DNA of 64,000 nt from Lewinellaceae bacterium (GTDB lineage Bacteria; Bacteroidota; Bacteroidia; Chitinophagales; Saprospiraceae), in the NCBI GenBank assembly GCA_020636105.1, contig JACJYL010000001.1:4216001-4280000 (forward strand), written 5' to 3'. Every line of letters begins with the position of its first letter. Positions within the stretch are counted from its first letter, which is position 1. The position numbers and the translations under genes are program-made. Shown piece after piece: positions 18,869 through 28,158 of this stretch. The notes under the pieces are model-generated. The model did no database searches. It saw nothing but the letters and a program-made list of their open reading frames with translations, and was not told where the DNA came from.

Positions 18869-19279
18869 AGGCGTTTGGATCGGCTAACGTAGCGCTGACT
18901 TTAGTCGGCGGACTTCTGTATCCTTTGAAGAGCAAGCGACACTGTAGATCGCACAAGCGTATCGCTCATCCATTATAGATCATGCACAAAACCACAATAC
19001 AAAAAGCCCGATTAAACGGAAAGGCTTTTGATTTCGTTTCATTATCTGTGTATTTTCTGAGGCTCGGGCCTGCAAACCTTACAGGCATATTCCGGCCAAA
19101 GTTATAAACCTTGATCATTGGCTCCGATTCGTAAAGCCTAAAATCATTTCAGGTTGTCTAAACATAAACTCCATTGAAATATTGCCATTCAGGAAACCCT
19201 CTTCAATCGTTGGTGCATTTATTAATGCAAAACAGCATACTTTTAACCACATTCAATTTCTTTTCAGTCCCATAATCTC
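18869..19279. other. Intergenic region without genes; several small inverted repeats
   Basis: I see no convincing gene. A hairpin with arms CGCTGACT/AGTCGGCG around TT (one G-U pair) lies near 18892-18909. A terminator-like repeat is at 19002-19029 and is listed separately. TGCATT-TATT-AATGCA (19214-19229) is a short perfect palindromic hairpin. The region may hold remnants of intergenic repeats. Confidence 0.5.
19002..19029. terminator. Terminator-like hairpin, arms AAAAGCC/GGCTTTT
   Basis: AAAAGCC (19002-19008) pairs perfectly with GGCTTTT (19023-19029), with A-run before and T-run within the 3' arm, so it could terminate in either direction. It is about 160 nt downstream of proB. Confidence 0.5.
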
Positions 19280-19287
19280 TATCTTTG
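19280..19287 (+). promoter_or_regulatory. -7 promoter element for the TonB receptor cluster
   Basis: TATCTTTG fits TAnnTTTG exactly. Twenty bp upstream is TTT rather than TTG, a weak -33 box. Transcription would start about 30 nt before the ATG at 19320. Confidence 0.45.
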
Positions 19288-19319
19288 GTCTTCTGCCTTG
19301 AAAAATGCAGCTATAAAGT

Positions 19320-20039
19320 ATGAAGAACTTGTCAGCGCTCCTTTTGGGGGTATGGCTATTAGCCTATACCACTGCTCTTCCTGCCCAGGATACCAGGAAA
19401 TCTGATGTACTGTTGCAGTGCGTCGAGCGGTATTACGGAACGAACGATCTTTTGGTCAACGGAAGACCTTACCTGCCTACCAACACCAGGGCATCCGGTT
19501 ATCCTTTTTTCGGGAACAGTGATTTTTACAAAGGAACCCTGTATGTCAAGGATCTGAAATTCGAAGCCGTCGATATTAAATACGATATTGAAAAGGATCA
19601 ACTCGTTTTAAGGCAGACCCTGACCAATGGAATCCCGGTGCAGGTGATCGTGACCCCGGCTTTGGTCGATTCTTTCCGGATGGGGGCTAACCTTTTTGTC
19701 CAAACGAATGGAATATCGGATGAAACAACCGGGTCTGTTTTTTTAAAGCAACTGTATGTCGGGACTCTTGGGTTTTATCAAAAAAATCTGAAGCTCTTTT
19801 ATCCCAGTTTTACCCAGGTACATCCTTTCGGGAAATATGGCGACCCGGAAGTAAGCTATTTTCTTGTTTCGGATGGCGTGATGCATGAGGTGAAGAATAA
19901 AAAAACTTTCCTCGAATATTTCGGCGCACAAAAACGGTCGGTCAAAAAATTTATGAAACAAAATGACATCCGTTTCAAAAAAGCTACCGACGCTCAATTT
20001 TATAACCTGTTGAAATACTGCGATGAACTCAATCTATAA
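19320..20039 (+). CDS. Secreted protein of unknown function preceding a TonB receptor
   Basis: 239 residues with a clear signal peptide (MKNLSALLLGVWLLAYTTAL, then PAQ). I do not recognise a domain; the mature protein alternates short beta segments (YVKDLKFEAVDIKYDIEKDQ, LRQTLTNGIPVQVIV) and ends in a basic region with KRSVKKFMKQNDIRFKKA. It overlaps the following TonB receptor by 17 nt, so the two products are very likely made together and may work at the same envelope site. Confidence 0.75.
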   Translation: MKNLSALLLGVWLLAYTTALPAQDTRKSDVLLQCVERYYGTNDLLVNGRPYLPTNTRASGYPFFGNSDFYKGTLYVKDLKFEAVDIKYDIEKDQLVLRQTLTNGIPVQVIVTPALVDSFRMGANLFVQTNGISDETTGSVFLKQLYVGTLGFYQKNLKLFYPSFTQVHPFGKYGDPEVSYFLVSDGVMHEVKNKKTFLEYFGAQKRSVKKFMKQNDIRFKKATDAQFYNLLKYCDELNL

Positions 20040-22824
20040 AATATTCAAACCTTTTTTATTTCTGCCGATCCTTCTGGCCATATTGTTTCTTCCCGTATTG
20101 GCAGGAGCCCAGACGACAGCGCCCGTAGTAGATGTTTCTTTCAGCGGTTTATCCTGGGATGATTTTGTGCAAAAGGCGGAAAAAACTTTGGGCTTAAAGT
20201 TTTACTATGATGCAGAAGCGTTTAACGACATCAGGTTGGGAGCGATTGAGGAGCCTGTTCGGGTTACCGTTTTCCTCAGCCGAAACCTGGAGCCCCGGGG
20301 GATAAAAGTGGCACTGGATCGAAATGGCAATATTTTCCTCACCAAAGGAGAAGCTATCGTTACAGAACTCTCAGAGGATATTTATCCAATAGTCATATCG
20401 GATCAGCCTTCTGAAGGAGAAACAGGAAAGGAGCAAAGCGATTTTATTGAGACTAAAAAAGAACACCTGGCCAAGGTTTTGGTCATAGGGAGTAAAAAAG
20501 AAGGGATTAAAGAAAGGAAGGCCACCCTGAGCGGTTACCTGTATGAAACGGAAGAGAAAATACCGGTTTTTGGGGCTACCATTCTCATTGAAGAACTGGG
20601 TATTGGAACGGCCACGGATGAAGACGGCTTTTACAAACTTCGTGTAGATAAAGGCAATTACACCCTGCTGATCAATGAACTGAATCATGCGGAACAGAGA
20701 ATTCGATTGCAGTTGCTTTCCAGCGGTACAAAAGATTTTTACCTCGAATCAAAATCCATTACGCTGGAAGGGGTTGTGGTGACTTCTGACCGGTACGACA
20801 AAGTTCAAAACACTAAAATGGGGTTTGAGCGGCTCAGCACCAATAGCATTAAAGAGATCCCGCTGGTATTGGGAGAAAGGGATATTCTTAAGGTAGCTAC
20901 TTTGCTGCCCGGCATCCAGAGTGTAGGGGAAGGCGCTGCAGGATTTAACGTAAGAGGAAGTCCGGCGGATCAAAACCTTTTTTATATCGATAATGTGCCG
21001 GTTTACAATACCTCCCACCTGTTCGGCTTTTTCTCGGTTTTTAATTCCGATGCCATCAGCGAGTTTTCGCTCTCGAAAAGCAATATTCCGGCCAGATTCG
21101 GCGGACGGCTGGCCTCCATTTTTGATATTAAAGCCAAAGAAGGGGATAATCAGCAGGTAAAGGTAAGGGGCGGCATCAGCCCCATCACCGGCAGTGTTTT
21201 GGTGGAAGGGCCGATAAAGAAAGAAAAGAGCAGCTTTTTGGTTGGCGTACGCTCCACTTATTCCAACTGGATACTGAAACTCATCAAGAATCCTGATTTC
21301 AACAAGACCAAAGTATTTTTTGCCGATGCGATTGCCAAGTTCAATTTTAACATCAACGAGAAAAACAAATTACAGGCCTTCGGTTATTACAGTTTCGATA
21401 AAATCAATTTTGCCGGGAACACGCGTTTTGATATGGGCAACGAAGGCGCCTCCATTTCCTGGAAACGCTTTTTAAACGACAAGAGCAACCTGGATTTTTC
21501 CGTCGTTTACAGCAAATATGCCCTGGAGACAGAAAACAATGAAGTGGCCTTCGAAGCTTATCGCCAAAACAATGTCCTTCAGCATAAAGAAGCCAAACTG
21601 GATTTTACCCTTAGACCCAATACACAACACATACTTTCATTTGGCACCAATGCCATTTTATACGATATCGACCGCGGAACCTTTGAACCGGCCGGAGAGT
21701 CAAGCCAGGTCATTGGCAAAGACCTGGGAATGGAAAGAGGAGTTGAATCCGGGGTGTTCGTCAGTGAGGAATGGAGTCCCTCCCCACGGCTGTCAATCAT
21801 CGCAGGCTTGAGGTATAATTTTTACGCCTACCTTGGTCCCCAGGCGGTGTTCAAATACAAAGATGGCCAGATCAAGGAACCGGGTAGTATCATCGATACC
21901 CTGAATTTTTCAAGGAATGAACCCGTTAAGGTTTATTCCGGACTGGACTACCGGGTGGCGGCCAAGTATAACATCAACCCGGACTGGTCTGTCAAGGCTT
22001 CTTACAACAAATTGCACCAATACATTTTCCTGCTGTCCAATACGATCGCCCTGTCGCCCACCGATAAGTGGAAATTGACGGATTACAACATTGAACCCAT
22101 GGAGGGGCAGCAAATTTCCATGGGCATTTATACCTATTTAATGAATAAACGGTTTGAGTTTTCAGTGGAAGGGTATTACAAAAAAGTGGACAAACTGGTT
22201 GAATACAGGGATGGCGCAGACCTGCTCGTCAATGAAGTGCCGGAATGGGATATTTTGCAGGGCGACCTCGATGTTTATGGATTGGAACTGATGCTCAAAA
22301 AACCGGGAGGACGTTTCAACGGATGGATGAATTATACTTATTCCACGGCCAATGTATTGGTAAACGGACCGATAGAAGGGGAGCAGATCAATTTTGGAAA
22401 TCCTTACCCGGCCAATCACGACAAACCGCATTCGCTGAATGTAGTCGCCAATTATAAATTCATCAGGAGGTTCAGCCTTTCGGCCAACCTGGTTTATTCC
22501 ACCGGTAAACCGATTACTTACCCGACAACCGTTTATTACCAGGGAGGCATTCAATTGGTCAACTTTACCTCCAGGAATAAATACCGGGTGCCCGATTACC
22601 TGAGAATGGATCTTTCTGTTAAACTGGAAGGCAACCTCAAAGCCGAAAAATTCATGCATGGGGTTTGGGTCTTCAGCATATATAATATTGCGGGAAGGGA
22701 TAATGTGTACAATGCCTATTTTAAGTCGACCAAAGGAAAGTTAATAGGGTATAAGGTTTCCATTTTTGCCAACCCAATCTTTTCGGTAACGTATAATTTT
22801 AAATTTGGAAACTATGACTATTAG
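20023..22824 (+). CDS. TonB-dependent receptor with STN and carboxypeptidase-like N-terminal domains
   Basis: 933 residues, outer membrane. After a signal peptide (hydrophobic to about residue 30, ending GAQ) comes an STN-like domain (FSGLSWDDFVQKAEKTLGLK, about 37-110), then a CarboxypepD_reg-like beta-sandwich (ATLSGYLYETEEKIPVFGAT, about 165-245), then the plug (ILKVATLLPGIQSVGEGAAG, FNVRGSPADQNLFYIDNVPV) and a beta-barrel ending KFGNYDY. An STN domain often signals to an anti-sigma factor, but no FecR/sigma pair is seen here. It is followed by DUF4249 lipoprotein genes, a common pairing in Bacteroidota. The ligand is unknown. Confidence 0.92.
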   Translation: MNSIYKIFKPFLFLPILLAILFLPVLAGAQTTAPVVDVSFSGLSWDDFVQKAEKTLGLKFYYDAEAFNDIRLGAIEEPVRVTVFLSRNLEPRGIKVALDRNGNIFLTKGEAIVTELSEDIYPIVISDQPSEGETGKEQSDFIETKKEHLAKVLVIGSKKEGIKERKATLSGYLYETEEKIPVFGATILIEELGIGTATDEDGFYKLRVDKGNYTLLINELNHAEQRIRLQLLSSGTKDFYLESKSITLEGVVVTSDRYDKVQNTKMGFERLSTNSIKEIPLVLGERDILKVATLLPGIQSVGEGAAGFNVRGSPADQNLFYIDNVPVYNTSHLFGFFSVFNSDAISEFSLSKSNIPARFGGRLASIFDIKAKEGDNQQVKVRGGISPITGSVLVEGPIKKEKSSFLVGVRSTYSNWILKLIKNPDFNKTKVFFADAIAKFNFNINEKNKLQAFGYYSFDKINFAGNTRFDMGNEGASISWKRFLNDKSNLDFSVVYSKYALETENNEVAFEAYRQNNVLQHKEAKLDFTLRPNTQHILSFGTNAILYDIDRGTFEPAGESSQVIGKDLGMERGVESGVFVSEEWSPSPRLSIIAGLRYNFYAYLGPQAVFKYKDGQIKEPGSIIDTLNFSRNEPVKVYSGLDYRVAAKYNINPDWSVKASYNKLHQYIFLLSNTIALSPTDKWKLTDYNIEPMEGQQISMGIYTYLMNKRFEFSVEGYYKKVDKLVEYRDGADLLVNEVPEWDILQGDLDVYGLELMLKKPGGRFNGWMNYTYSTANVLVNGPIEGEQINFGNPYPANHDKPHSLNVVANYKFIRRFSLSANLVYSTGKPITYPTTVYYQGGIQLVNFTSRNKYRVPDYLRMDLSVKLEGNLKAEKFMHGVWVFSIYNIAGRDNVYNAYFKSTKGKLIGYKVSIFANPIFSVTYNFKFGNYDY

Positions 22825-23953
22825 ATGGTACATCCTCCTGGTTTTGGCCTCGGTTTTGTCAGCCTGTGTGGAAGAGTTTCAGCCTAAACTGGATGAATTT
22901 GATAACCTGCTCGTAGTGGATGGGGAAATTACCAATGAAGAGGGCCCTTATACCATAAAACTTTCCGTTTCATCCGGACTGGAGATCATTTCTCCTGAAC
23001 CCGTGACGGGGGCCACTGTTGCCATCGTTGAAGAAAACGGAGTAGCCGAAACCCTTACGGAACAGGAGCCAGGCATTTACCGTACCGCCCCGGGGGGCAT
23101 ACAGGGTACCGTTGGCAAAAAATATAAGCTGATCATTAACCAAAACGGAAAAAATTACGAATCCGAATACGAGCTGCTCAAGCAGCCCACACCTATCGCT
23201 TCCGTTGAGGCAGTCCAGGAATACAAGGCTTTTCCCGATGCCCCCGAAGAGGTTCCCGGCATACAGTTTTATGTCAATACAGGAACTTCGTCCAACGAAA
23301 AAGATTATTACCTCTGGAGCCAGGAAGGCACTTATAAATATGAAGCCAATTTATTGATCTATTTCGTTTATGAGGGTGTTATCAAGGAATTTAAGAATAG
23401 GGATTCTTTGAAAACATGTTACCTGACGTATAAAGTCGGGGAGGTGTATACCGCGAATACAGATAACCTGACCGTGCCTGTAATCACCAACCTTCCCCTT
23501 CATTTTTTACCGGCAACGGATATAAAACTGACCATTCGGTACAGTATGCTGACCCGCCAATATTCCATTACCAAGCAAGCCTATGATTTCTGGCACGCCA
23601 TTGAACGCCAGACTTCCAATGGGGGGGCGTTGTATACATCCCAGCCTTACCAGATAAGGGGAAATTTAACAAATGTCAATAACCCTGACGAACCGGTGCT
23701 CGGGTATTTTATGGTGGCGGGAGTTGCCGAAAACAGAATTTTTGTGGATCGTCCTGAAAATGCTGAAATATACATTGCTGATTGTTTCCTTGATTATATG
23801 GGATATGCGTATATTTTTGGTCTTCCACCTAGTGAATGGCCGATTTACGTGACCCAAGGAGAAGGCGGCGGCAGAGCTGTTGCCTCGGATGGATGTATGG
23901 ATTGCAGGGTAAGCGGAGGAGGGTTACTGCCCCCGCCATTTTGGGAAGAGTGA
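22814..23953 (+). CDS. DUF4249 lipoprotein, copy 1
   Basis: 379 residues. A lipoprotein signal (MTIRWYILLVLASVLSAC) puts the lipidated Cys at 18. The mature start, CVEEFQPKLDEFDNLLVVDG, is the DUF4249 hallmark; the C-terminal part contains LTRQYSITKQAYDFWHAIER and ends in a Gly-rich CMDC segment. It overlaps the TonB receptor gene by 11 nt. DUF4249 proteins accompany TonB receptors in Bacteroidota and are presumed surface partners, but function is unproven. It is a close paralog of the gene at 25796. Confidence 0.9.
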   Translation: MTIRWYILLVLASVLSACVEEFQPKLDEFDNLLVVDGEITNEEGPYTIKLSVSSGLEIISPEPVTGATVAIVEENGVAETLTEQEPGIYRTAPGGIQGTVGKKYKLIINQNGKNYESEYELLKQPTPIASVEAVQEYKAFPDAPEEVPGIQFYVNTGTSSNEKDYYLWSQEGTYKYEANLLIYFVYEGVIKEFKNRDSLKTCYLTYKVGEVYTANTDNLTVPVITNLPLHFLPATDIKLTIRYSMLTRQYSITKQAYDFWHAIERQTSNGGALYTSQPYQIRGNLTNVNNPDEPVLGYFMVAGVAENRIFVDRPENAEIYIADCFLDYMGYAYIFGLPPSEWPIYVTQGEGGGRAVASDGCMDCRVSGGGLLPPPFWEE

Positions 23954-23987
23954 TCCCTTTGAAACAGGGATAATAATTTAAAAATTT

Positions 23988-25787
23988 ATGATGATTACCT
24001 GGAATAAAGTTGCGTTGAAATTATTATTGATTTTTTTCGGGGCCCAGGCTTTCGGGCAGGAAAATGGTGAGCGTCTTTTAGCTTGTGTTGATGATTTTCC
24101 GGAAGAAAGTACTGTTCTGATAACGGATCGTGACTTTTACCTGGCCGGAGATAAGTTATGGTTCAAGGCTTTTGTTTTTGTCGATGATGAACTCAACAGC
24201 GATTTGAGCAAAGTACTCTATGTGGAGTTGTTCAATGATAAAGGGCAGGTCTTTGCCCAGCATAAATTTGAGGTTTCCCAGGGAAATACAGCCGGTGTCT
24301 TCAATATTCCTGCGGAGGTCAATACCGGGGTTTATTACTTGAGGGCCTACACACAATACATGAGAAATTTCCCTTTAGAACGGTTTTTTACCCGAGCTGT
24401 GACGATCGTCAATCCACAGTCCGAGACAACCAAAATAAAGGTCTCTGACAAAAAAATGAGCGAACCTGGTAAAGGGTCTGTGCTGATTGGTTCCGGTTTA
24501 AATAAAGAAACCATCCAACTCAATTTTTCTGCCTCAAAAAAGACTTTCGGACAGCGGGAGGCGGTTGAATTGAATATTGAAAATCCGATACACGCCAATC
24601 TGGTCGTCAGCGTAAGGAAAAAAGGAACAGGGTATAGTGAAAATGATATAACACAAATTCTATCGGCCAATCCATGGCTGGCTGCTTCCTATGCCTCACT
24701 CCCTCCTTTTAATATTTCCGGGTTAAATTTGAGTGAAATGACCCGGCCAGCTGCTTTGGAGTGGGTGCCCGAAGTGAGAGGCCTAACCCTGACGGGGATG
24801 ATTCGGAACAAAAATACCGGGCTGCCCGTTCCCGAGGTTTACTGTATCACTTCAGTTATGGGAAAACAAATACAATTGCATATGTCCAAAACTCATGAGG
24901 ATGGAACATTTATTTTCCCTTACAACCATCTTCAGGGAAATAAAGACATCTTTGTAGCGATCAGGAACAATGAAAACCGGGATCTTGAAATTTTAATCAA
25001 TAAAGATTTTTCGACCACATTCCCTTCTGTACTACCTATGGCCATGCCATTTGACTCTTCCAGGCATGCGCTTTTTGAGGCACTTTACATTAACAGCCAG
25101 CTCAACAGGACTTTTGAGCCGTCTTTTAAAAAAGGAGCATATCCTGAGCCGGGACCAATGCCTTTGCCTTTTAACATCGGTTCACCCGATCTGGTGGTGG
25201 AGGTGAAAAACTATATTGATATTCCGACGATGCCCGAGGTGTTTAGGGAGTTGGTGCCTACTGTTTCGGTTCGTGGAAAAATAGGGAGAAGAAAACTGAA
25301 TGTTTTTGATAAGAATGCCTTTAGAGACTACGATAATCCGTTGGTGCTTTTGGATAATGTGCCGGTAAGTGATGTGGAAAAACTGCTGCAACTTAACCCG
25401 GCGCAATTGAAAGCCATAGAGGTGTATCATTCTGACTATTTTCTTGGAGATTATGTTTTTGGGGGTATCGTATCGGTTAAAACCAATACGGAAGATTTTG
25501 CAGGGTACAAATGGGGCGACGAATCTGTTTTTTTGACTTATAATACGTTCCTTTTATCCGAAATTTTTCAATACCCTGCGTATGTTGACCAGGTGGATAA
25601 ACAAAATAAAAAACCTGATTTCAGAACGTTGCTATATTGGAATCCTGAGGTAAGCTTAAATGGGCATCCTGTGAAAATTACTTTTTTTACTTCCGATCAT
25701 ATTTCCGAATACGAGGTGGTCGTCCAGGGCTTTACTCAGGATGGGAGGCCTTGTTTCGGCAGTACAGAGATTGAGGTGCTTAAATAA
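23988..25787 (+). CDS. Secreted MG2-like protein with a plug-like C-terminal segment
   Basis: 599 residues with a signal peptide (LKLLLIFFGAQAFGQ). The N-terminal part resembles the macroglobulin MG2 domain: VLITDRDFYLAGDKLWFKAF, then GVYYLRAYTQYMRNFPLE. A carboxypeptidase-regulatory-like segment (LTGMIRNKNTGLPVPEVYC) follows. The C-terminal 150 residues resemble an isolated TonB plug (VLLDNVPVSDVEKLLQLNPA, IEVYHSDYFLGDYVFGGIVS) without a barrel. This architecture is common beside TonB receptors in Bacteroidota; the role is unknown. It lies between the two DUF4249 paralogs. Confidence 0.82.
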   Translation: MMITWNKVALKLLLIFFGAQAFGQENGERLLACVDDFPEESTVLITDRDFYLAGDKLWFKAFVFVDDELNSDLSKVLYVELFNDKGQVFAQHKFEVSQGNTAGVFNIPAEVNTGVYYLRAYTQYMRNFPLERFFTRAVTIVNPQSETTKIKVSDKKMSEPGKGSVLIGSGLNKETIQLNFSASKKTFGQREAVELNIENPIHANLVVSVRKKGTGYSENDITQILSANPWLAASYASLPPFNISGLNLSEMTRPAALEWVPEVRGLTLTGMIRNKNTGLPVPEVYCITSVMGKQIQLHMSKTHEDGTFIFPYNHLQGNKDIFVAIRNNENRDLEILINKDFSTTFPSVLPMAMPFDSSRHALFEALYINSQLNRTFEPSFKKGAYPEPGPMPLPFNIGSPDLVVEVKNYIDIPTMPEVFRELVPTVSVRGKIGRRKLNVFDKNAFRDYDNPLVLLDNVPVSDVEKLLQLNPAQLKAIEVYHSDYFLGDYVFGGIVSVKTNTEDFAGYKWGDESVFLTYNTFLLSEIFQYPAYVDQVDKQNKKPDFRTLLYWNPEVSLNGHPVKITFFTSDHISEYEVVVQGFTQDGRPCFGSTEIEVLK

Positions 25788-25795
25788 ATAAAAAA

Positions 25796-26989
25796 ATGAC
25801 TTCAGATGCCTTTGCCCATATCGAAAAAAAGGGGAACGTTAATTTAACTCAGAGGGCAGTCAAATTACTTTTGACCTGTTTAATCGCAACGATATGTTTT
25901 TCCTGTGTGGAAGAATTTCAGCCGGAGTTGGATGAATTCGAAAATCTTCTGGTGGTGGATGGCGGCATTACGAATGAAGAAGGCCCTTATACCATTCTTC
26001 TCAATATTTCTTCCGGCCTGGAAATTATTAAACTTGAGCCGGTTTCGGGAGCAACCACCATAATCAGGGAGGAAAACGGACCATTCGAGGTACTCTCGGA
26101 AATAACCCCCGGAACCTACCAAACGGCCCCTGGAGGCATAAAAGGGGAAATCGGAAAGCGTTACAGGATTGAAATAGCGGTCAACGGAAAATTATATGAA
26201 TCAGATTATGAATTATTAAAAGAACCTACCGCCATCGAGTCTGTGCAGGCCTCATTAGAATTCAAAGCCTTTCCCGATGCTCCGGAAGAAGTGCCGGGCT
26301 ACCAGTTTTATATCAATACGGAGTTGTCACCCTACGAACAGGATTATTACCTGTGGCGGCTGGAAGGAACCTTTAAATATGAATCAGATTTTTATATATT
26401 TTACATTTACGAGGGAGGTTTTAAGGAGTTTAAAAATCATGATTCCCTTAAAGTTTGTTACAGGACTTATACGGTGGGGGATATTTTTACCACCAATACA
26501 AATAACCTGGTCGAACCAAAGCTTTTTGCAAAACCGCTGAATTTTTTGCCTGCAATCGATAATAAACTTTCTATCCGTTACAGTTTGCTCACACGACAGT
26601 ATTCAATAAGCAAGGAAGCGTATGAATTTTGGCACGGCATAGAACGCCAGACTTCAGGAAATGCTTCATTGTATACGGGGCAGCCTTACCAGATTCGGGG
26701 CAATTTGAAAAATATAGACAACCCCGATGAACCCATACTTGGTTATTTTTTGGTAGCCGGGGTTTCGGAAAACAGAATATTCGTGGATCGTCCACTGAAT
26801 GTTGGATATTACCTGGCCGGTTGCCAACTTGATTACGAAGGGATGCAATATGTAACGTTTACTTCCCCGGATGAATGGCCTATTTATATAACCGTTGGGG
26901 AAGATGGTTGGGCACTTTCCGGCAATGGATGCCTGGATTGCCGGCAATTGAGTGGCGTATTGAAAGTACCTGATTTCTGGATCGAATAA
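25796..26989 (+). CDS. DUF4249 lipoprotein, copy 2
   Basis: 397 residues, beginning 8 nt after the MG2-like gene. A 36-residue leader ends LLTCLIATICFSC (lipid Cys at 37), longer than usual because the first ATG is some way upstream of the hydrophobic part. From CVEEFQPELDEFENLLVVDG onward it follows copy 1 almost residue for residue (GPYTI, AFPDAPEEVPG, LTRQYSISKEAYEFWHGIER). The two arose by duplication, with the MG2-like gene kept between them. Confidence 0.9.
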   Translation: MTSDAFAHIEKKGNVNLTQRAVKLLLTCLIATICFSCVEEFQPELDEFENLLVVDGGITNEEGPYTILLNISSGLEIIKLEPVSGATTIIREENGPFEVLSEITPGTYQTAPGGIKGEIGKRYRIEIAVNGKLYESDYELLKEPTAIESVQASLEFKAFPDAPEEVPGYQFYINTELSPYEQDYYLWRLEGTFKYESDFYIFYIYEGGFKEFKNHDSLKVCYRTYTVGDIFTTNTNNLVEPKLFAKPLNFLPAIDNKLSIRYSLLTRQYSISKEAYEFWHGIERQTSGNASLYTGQPYQIRGNLKNIDNPDEPILGYFLVAGVSENRIFVDRPLNVGYYLAGCQLDYEGMQYVTFTSPDEWPIYITVGEDGWALSGNGCLDCRQLSGVLKVPDFWIE

Positions 26990-27111
26990 AGTCAAAAGCC
27001 TCTTGGGGCTCTTTGAACTCTGGCAAATCGAATGCTTTGAATACAATTCATTATCTTGCGGCCAATTTTGGGCTTGACCCGGAACGAATAATTTTCAAAA
27101 AATCAAAATTC

Positions 27112-28023
27112 ATGCAAACAATAAGAACCATTATTATTTTTTCAGCGATTACTTTAATCATGGGGATGAAAGCTGGCGCCCAGGATGAGGTTGTCTTCCC
27201 TCTTGAAACCGGATCATGGGCGTTCATGCGGCTGGCATACAATACTGAGACAAGTTCCTACAGTGCCTCCTGTTACAGCTACACCTCCATTGGAGATACC
27301 ACCTTTAACGGAAAAGCTTATCAAACCATCTGGAATGAATACCTCGGTGAACCGGGTTATTTCCGCCAGGAGGGACAAAAGGTATTTTACGTGCCTGATC
27401 CTGAAATTTATGCCTGGAACGGCGATGCCAATGAATATACTGTTTATAACTTTTCTCTCAATGATGGGGACATTACCTGGCTTTATGGGTTCACCCAAAG
27501 TCAGGTGGATTCGGCAGAGGCGACGGTGTTGGCCGTCGATTCCGTTGCGATTGACACCGTGCAAATGCGTAAAAAAATTGGCTTCGGAGATATTTTACAG
27601 GATCTTCCTTATTCAGGTTGCAGCCTTACATGGATTGAAGGCATAGGACAAGCAGATTATTTGCCTTTTTACTTTTGGCCGAGTGAGAATATGTGTGTGA
27701 CGGCTGATTACCAGACGTTGTTTGATTGTTTGACCATCGGTGGCGAGAATGTTTACGGCCCCTGTAATTGCATCGGATTTACAGGAGTGGAAGAGGTGGT
27801 CAATGTTTCGCTGGGCATCACGCCAAATCCTACCAGTGGAAAATTCACCGTAGATCAAATATCCGGGGAAGTTTTAGATATCGCTGTTTTTAACAAACTC
27901 GGCATCCTGGTGAAACGAAGCAAAACCGGTACCGTCGATTTGACGAATTACCCGGCGGGGGTTTATTATTTAGTTGCCTTTTCGAAAGGGTATCGTTATA
28001 CGGGAAAGGTGGTAAAATTTTGA
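27112..28023 (+). CDS. Secreted protein with type A T9SS sorting domain
   Basis: About 303 residues. The ATG at 27112 gives a signal peptide (MQTIRTIIIFSAITLIMGM, then KAGAQ); earlier in-frame codons look non-coding. The middle (FPLETGSWAFMRLAYNTETS, YTSIGDTTFNGKAYQTIW) belongs to a common Bacteroidota secreted family of unknown role. The last 75 residues, LGITPNPTSGKFTVDQ through VYYLVAFSKGYRYTGKVVKF, form the type A T9SS C-terminal domain, so the protein is expected on the surface. It follows the TonB/DUF4249 cluster. Confidence 0.88.
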   Translation: MQTIRTIIIFSAITLIMGMKAGAQDEVVFPLETGSWAFMRLAYNTETSSYSASCYSYTSIGDTTFNGKAYQTIWNEYLGEPGYFRQEGQKVFYVPDPEIYAWNGDANEYTVYNFSLNDGDITWLYGFTQSQVDSAEATVLAVDSVAIDTVQMRKKIGFGDILQDLPYSGCSLTWIEGIGQADYLPFYFWPSENMCVTADYQTLFDCLTIGGENVYGPCNCIGFTGVEEVVNVSLGITPNPTSGKFTVDQISGEVLDIAVFNKLGILVKRSKTGTVDLTNYPAGVYYLVAFSKGYRYTGKVVKF

Positions 28024-28158
28024 TGAATCAGGATATCCTGCCGTTGGGCATTCCGTCCTATTTTGCGGGTGATTCCTTCGGAATGAACGGTAAGAAACTT
28101 TCCGGGCAGGGTGCAAAAGGTCTTTCCATGCTACTTTGATCAATAAATTTTCTCGGAA

